53,116 bases of DNA, taken from assembly GCA_008933805.1 (NCBI GenBank), contig WBUH01000011.1, positions 1 to 53,116 of the forward strand, read 5' to 3'. The notes beneath the pieces were generated by a model. It ran no database searches. It had not been told where the DNA came from and was given only the letters and a program-made list of their open reading frames with translations. This stretch comes from Bacteroidota bacterium (GTDB taxonomy: Bacteria > Bacteroidota > Bacteroidia > UBA8524). Made by a program: the position numbers and the translations under genes. Positions 49,323 through 53,116 of the stretch are shown here, piece after piece (positions within the stretch are counted from its first letter, which is position 1; each line of letters starts with the position of its first letter).

Positions 49323-52300
49323 ATGTATAAAGGCATATCTCTTGTTATTTGCTTACTGTTGCTTTTTTCAGCGCAAAGCAAAGGACAAGAATGTGAATGG
49401 ATAAACAATAGCTCCGACGGACGGATTAACGAAGCAAGATCGCTAACTGTTGACAATGATAATGACATTGTTGTTTTAATAAATTATACAATTCTTGGCA
49501 ATACTCTTACTGCTCCATGCGCAGGCTATTCTCAAAGCAATTTCAGAGAAGCCATTGTTAAATATGATGCTTACGGGAAAACCAAGTGGGTTTCAAAAAT
49601 TGACGGAACAAAATGTGCGCTACAAGATATAAGGCACGATAAAAATAATAATTATTTTATAACAGGTTCAGCCCAAAAAGTTGATTTGGGCAACGGAGTA
49701 AGCCTCCCTACTGATTCAACAATATACTTTTTTATTGCAAAATATAACTCACTTGGGCAACCGCTTTGGATTAGGAAGGTTTATCACCATGTATCGCCTG
49801 CAAATAACATTTTTAGCTGTAGTAATGCTCCGCGACCCAAAATTGCTGTTGATGCTGAAAACAGCCCTGTTATTACTTTCCAGTTCAATGGGGTTGTTAA
49901 ATTTTCAGGAACTACAGATTCACTTTCCGGGTTCCCTAACCAGTCAGCATCGTATATAGCGTCAAGTATCGGTATATTAAAATATGATTCTTCGGGAAAT
50001 TACCGTTGGGCGAAAAAGCTTGGCGGTGGTCCTAAATCATCATCAAATACTAACAGCCCTATCGATATTGGTGCAGATAGCTCATCCTATATATATTTAT
50101 TCTGTGATATTAACGATACGCTATATAATAATCAGCAGGTTTTTGGAAAATCCATAATTAAATTAAGCCCTTCAGGTACCTTTGTCCGTTCTTACTCATT
50201 TAATAATCCTACTGCTGGTTTTGGTCTCGGTTCCTATGACCCGGGTGGAATTGCTGTGTACCCTGATGGCCGTTTTGCTATTACAGGCAGTTTAAAAAAC
50301 ACAATTAACTTTGGAAACGGCATATCTTTAACCCGGACAACATCATTATTAGGTACTTATGTAACCTTTTTTGACGCCTATTTTGCCCCTAAATGGGCAA
50401 GACAGGAGACAAATGGTGGTGGAAACAGTGCTAATCCATACATGATTCCGGCAGGTGGCATTTATGTAAAAAACAACCACATTTATGTGGTTGGGACTAT
50501 GAGTGTGGCGTCGGCATATTTTGGCGGTTCGTACCTGAACGCTTTAACAAGCTCAAGTTTCTTTATTGCCAAAATAGATACTGCAAACAATGTTTTGTGG
50601 GCCTTTGCCGATAGTACGGGAACAATTGCTATTTCTAATATTTATGATATTTCCGTAGATAATTTTGGCAATGCACTAATTGCAGGATATTTCAGGGGAG
50701 CCCTGGATTTTTTTGGCGAAAAAGCCCGCAGTCTCCAGCCCGCAAACATTGATGCATTTGTTGCAAAACTTACCGACATGACTATCACACGGGGATATGT
50801 TAGTCCAGGCCCCTATTGCGCCGGGGATAGCATTGAAATCCCTTTTACTGTAACCGGAAAATTTAATACAGGGAATGAATTTATTGCACAATTAAGTGAT
50901 AGCGCAGGATTCTTTGAGGGAGGGGAAACGGAATTGGGAAGATTGAAAGACACCGTAGAAGGTATTGTAAAGGGTGCTTTACCCTTGTTTAATGTGGCAA
51001 CAAATAATAAATACCGCATACGTATTATTAGTACAACGCCACAAGTACAGAGTTTTTACCGTCGAGACACCCTGCGTTTGTTGATTTACAGTAAAGATAC
51101 AGCCAACGCAGGAAGAGACACTCTACTATGTAAAGAGCAACAAATACGGCTGGGTACAACGGGTGGGAGCAAATGGCAGTGGTGGCCCCACAAAGGCTTT
51201 GTTAATCCTGCCGACACTAATAATCGTCAGCCTCTAGTCGTAGCCGACAGCACTATTGAATATCGGATTATAATAAGCGACAGTTCAGGTTGTGGTGTTA
51301 CAGACACTGATTATGTGGTAATAAATGTGCGCCCACCGCTTGAACTAAACGTTGCTGATACTGTTGTGTTTTGTAAAGGCCGTACGACTACTGTAAAGGC
51401 AATTGGCACAGGAGGAGACACCTCTAACTACAACTATAAATGGTCGCTTGCGGTAAATAATACAGTATTTTCTACTGACGCAGAGATAAACGTTAGCCCA
51501 GATTCGGCAACAAAATACAAGGTTATTTTAGGCGACAATTGCTCAAAAAACGATACGTCATTTGTTGTTGTAATTCCTGACGGGAGTCTTCTTCTACCCA
51601 AATTAACAGATACAACTATTTGTTTGGGAAATACGGTAACCCTAAATGCTGCTGCAATTACCTGCGATTCTGCTGCCGTAAAATATGTTTGGGACAACGG
51701 TTTAGGAAACGGGTCTGTAAAAACTATATCACCCATTATTACTACTACCTATAAACTGGTAGCGTACGATACAATAAATAATTCCCGCGATTCTTCTTTT
51801 ATAACTGTAACGGTAAGACCCCCGTTACAACTTTCTATAAATAACGATACAACCATCTGCTCAGGCAATAGTATACAACTTGTTTCAAAAGCCTCAGGTG
51901 GCCTGCAAAACCAACACAAAATAAAATGGCTTAGCAATAATACCTTATTGCCCGATACTACGTTTGCAATAACTGTAACCCCAATAAAAACAACTACTTA
52001 TACGGCAATACTTGCGGATGACTGCTCTACTGTAGCAGATACAGCAACCGTTACTATTACAGTTCTTGATTCGCTGAAACTTACCGTTAGCTCTGATACT
52101 GTAATTTGTGTTGGCGGACAAGCCGAGCTGAAAGCAATACCAAACGGGGGCTTATCCTCAGCTTATAAGGTGAAATGGATAGATGATGCCGGATTTTGGA
52201 CTGATAGCAATTATACCACCACTGTTACTCCCAGCCTCTCCACAAATTATACTGCGATATTAACAGACGGCTGTACTCCCATATCTGATAGCGGAAAAAT

Positions 52301-53116
52301 AAAGGTAACCGTTCTCCCTCCATTAAGACTTAGCCTTACTCCCGATACTACCATTTGCCAACAAGGCAGCGCCTTATTAAAGGCTACGCCTTCAGGCGGA
52401 TATACGGCTGGTTATAAAATCCGTTGGAAAGCTAACGGCACACCAATAGCCGATACCTTATTTTTATTATCAGTTGCACCTACCATTACTACTGTTTATA
52501 CAGCAATACTTACAGATAATTGTACACTCATCCCCGATAGCCAACAAGCAAGGGTTACTGTAAGACCTCCACTTACCGTTAAAATAAGTGGCCCCGACAC
52601 CGTTTGTGAGGGTAAACCGTTAACCCTTGTTGCAACTGCTACCGGTGGAAATAACATTACCCATGCTTTGGCATGGAGTGCTGAGGGAACTTCTTGGACA
52701 TCGAACCAAAACCCGGTAACCCATGTGCCGCTTGTAAATACTAAGTATTATGTTTCGCTAAGTGACAATTGCAGCCCTGTTGTTAGTGACAGCTTTGTGG
52801 TTGCGGTAATGCCCTCGCCCAAGGCTGATTTTGACATAGGCCCGATTGAAGGGTGTGCACCGCTGCAAGTAACTTTCACCGATAAATCTGTTAACAACGA
52901 CACTATCCTGAATAGTTGGAAAAGATCAAAAACTACAACAGCAACAAGTGTCGCCTCTTACGCTATCCCCTTTTATAAAAACAGTAATGAAGTATTTAGT
53001 TTAGTGGTAAGTAATGCTTGGGGCTGCAAAGACAGTATCAGCAGGCTTGAGACCATCAAAGTACATAAACTGCCCCGTGCTGATTTTATTGTGAAACCTG
53101 ATATTAGAGAAACAGG
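49323..53116 (+). CDS. Giant secreted repeat/PKD-domain surface protein (3' end outside window)
   Basis: The frame is open from ATG 49323 to the window edge, at least 1264 residues. The signal peptide is MYKGISLVICLLLLFSAQSKGQ. The first ~480 residues are SBBP-like beta-propeller repeats (NYFITGSAQKVDLGNGVSL, FAITGSLKNTINFGNG, NALIAGYFRGALDFFG). From about residue 665 there are about six repeats of 80–90 residues, each starting near PPLxLxxxxDTTICxG. A PKD-type segment follows (KADFDIGPIEGCAPLQVTFTDKS). Proteins of this plan in Bacteroidota are exported by T9SS and act in adhesion or gliding; the C-terminal sorting domain would lie beyond the window. It is host flank, not element. Confidence 0.85.
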   Translation, partial: MYKGISLVICLLLLFSAQSKGQECEWINNSSDGRINEARSLTVDNDNDIVVLINYTILGNTLTAPCAGYSQSNFREAIVKYDAYGKTKWVSKIDGTKCALQDIRHDKNNNYFITGSAQKVDLGNGVSLPTDSTIYFFIAKYNSLGQPLWIRKVYHHVSPANNIFSCSNAPRPKIAVDAENSPVITFQFNGVVKFSGTTDSLSGFPNQSASYIASSIGILKYDSSGNYRWAKKLGGGPKSSSNTNSPIDIGADSSSYIYLFCDINDTLYNNQQVFGKSIIKLSPSGTFVRSYSFNNPTAGFGLGSYDPGGIAVYPDGRFAITGSLKNTINFGNGISLTRTTSLLGTYVTFFDAYFAPKWARQETNGGGNSANPYMIPAGGIYVKNNHIYVVGTMSVASAYFGGSYLNALTSSSFFIAKIDTANNVLWAFADSTGTIAISNIYDISVDNFGNALIAGYFRGALDFFGEKARSLQPANIDAFVAKLTDMTITRGYVSPGPYCAGDSIEIPFTVTGKFNTGNEFIAQLSDSAGFFEGGETELGRLKDTVEGIVKGALPLFNVATNNKYRIRIISTTPQVQSFYRRDTLRLLIYSKDTANAGRDTLLCKEQQIRLGTTGGSKWQWWPHKGFVNPADTNNRQPLVVADSTIEYRIIISDSSGCGVTDTDYVVINVRPPLELNVADTVVFCKGRTTTVKAIGTGGDTSNYNYKWSLAVNNTVFSTDAEINVSPDSATKYKVILGDNCSKNDTSFVVVIPDGSLLLPKLTDTTICLGNTVTLNAAAITCDSAAVKYVWDNGLGNGSVKTISPIITTTYKLVAYDTINNSRDSSFITVTVRPPLQLSINNDTTICSGNSIQLVSKASGGLQNQHKIKWLSNNTLLPDTTFAITVTPIKTTTYTAILADDCSTVADTATVTITVLDSLKLTVSSDTVICVGGQAELKAIPNGGLSSAYKVKWIDDAGFWTDSNYTTTVTPSLSTNYTAILTDGCTPISDSGKIKVTVLPPLRLSLTPDTTICQQGSALLKATPSGGYTAGYKIRWKANGTPIADTLFLLSVAPTITTVYTAILTDNCTLIPDSQQARVTVRPPLTVKISGPDTVCEGKPLTLVATATGGNNITHALAWSAEGTSWTSNQNPVTHVPLVNTKYYVSLSDNCSPVVSDSFVVAVMPSPKADFDIGPIEGCAPLQVTFTDKSVNNDTILNSWKRSKTTTATSVASYAIPFYKNSNEVFSLVVSNAWGCKDSISRLETIKVHKLPRADFIVKPDIRET

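Noticed and set aside
1-53116. CRISPR arrays, tRNA or rRNA genes
   Set aside because: No regularly spaced direct repeats, cloverleaf sequence or rRNA motifs were seen on either strand.

Overview
The window is chromosomal DNA of a Bacteroidota bacterium (Flavobacteriia, Chitinophagia or Cytophagia type; I cannot place it more finely). The reasons are proteins with type IX secretion (T9SS) sorting domains, promoters of the TTG-N19-TAnnTTTG kind, a small-type PurL, an HflX–DUF2795–Usp–XerD housekeeping set, and the intergenic palindromic repeats common in this phylum.

Host left flank (1–10734): the C-terminal end of hflX, a DUF2795 protein, an HTH-ending protein of unknown role, a membrane protein, a beta-barrel protein, a tandem universal stress protein, xerD, a lipoprotein and purL. 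Two repeat-rich spacers lie here. The one downstream of xerD carries a decayed tandem duplication that includes the 3' end of xerD. The one downstream of purL is packed with dispersed repeats.

Integrated element (about 38.06 kb, 10735–48794): it is bounded by 13-bp direct repeats, CTTCGACAGGCTC, which are part of a dispersed host repeat. A Bacteroidetes-type tyrosine integrase sits next to the right end, and 19-bp direct repeats lie just inside both ends. The left part holds a degenerate GIY-YIG protein, a very large T9SS-exported beta-helix protein with a lipoprotein, a secreted S1/P1 nuclease, a DinB + DnaE polymerase pair behind a palindromic operator, a small DUF3761 lipoprotein, a SRAP/YedK protein and a DUF3825 protein. 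The middle part (25592–40940) is one long minus-strand gene array that looks like a virion/late operon. It encodes a RecA-fold ATPase, a lysine-rich basic protein, a 1730-residue methyltransferase–helicase resembling phage P1 DarB/strawberry-notch proteins, a GH108 muramidase, several small proteins with single membrane segments, coiled-coil and beta-rich proteins, a concanavalin-like putative receptor-binding protein, a candidate major capsid protein and a transglutaminase-fold cysteine protease candidate. I find no terminase, portal, HK97 capsid, tape measure, sheath, baseplate, relaxase or VirB4. The best reading is an integrated, possibly membrane-containing tailless virus or a related capsid-forming element that has not been described, but this is inference. 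The right part holds a two-gene plus-strand cassette, a set of small early/replication-type genes, HTH proteins and the integrase.

The most striking signal is a 16-bp near-palindrome, CAACAAC-AC-GTTGTTG. It occurs seven times exactly and three times with mismatches, in two clusters (17–21 kb and 42.8–47.4 kb) inside the element. I found no copy in host DNA or in the late operon. Several copies lie inside coding sequences, which suggests a DNA-level function for the whole element (partition, origin, packaging or nucleoid binding) rather than ordinary promoter control.

Host right flank (48795–53116): about 530 bp without a gene, then the 5' part of a giant secreted repeat/PKD protein that runs off the window.
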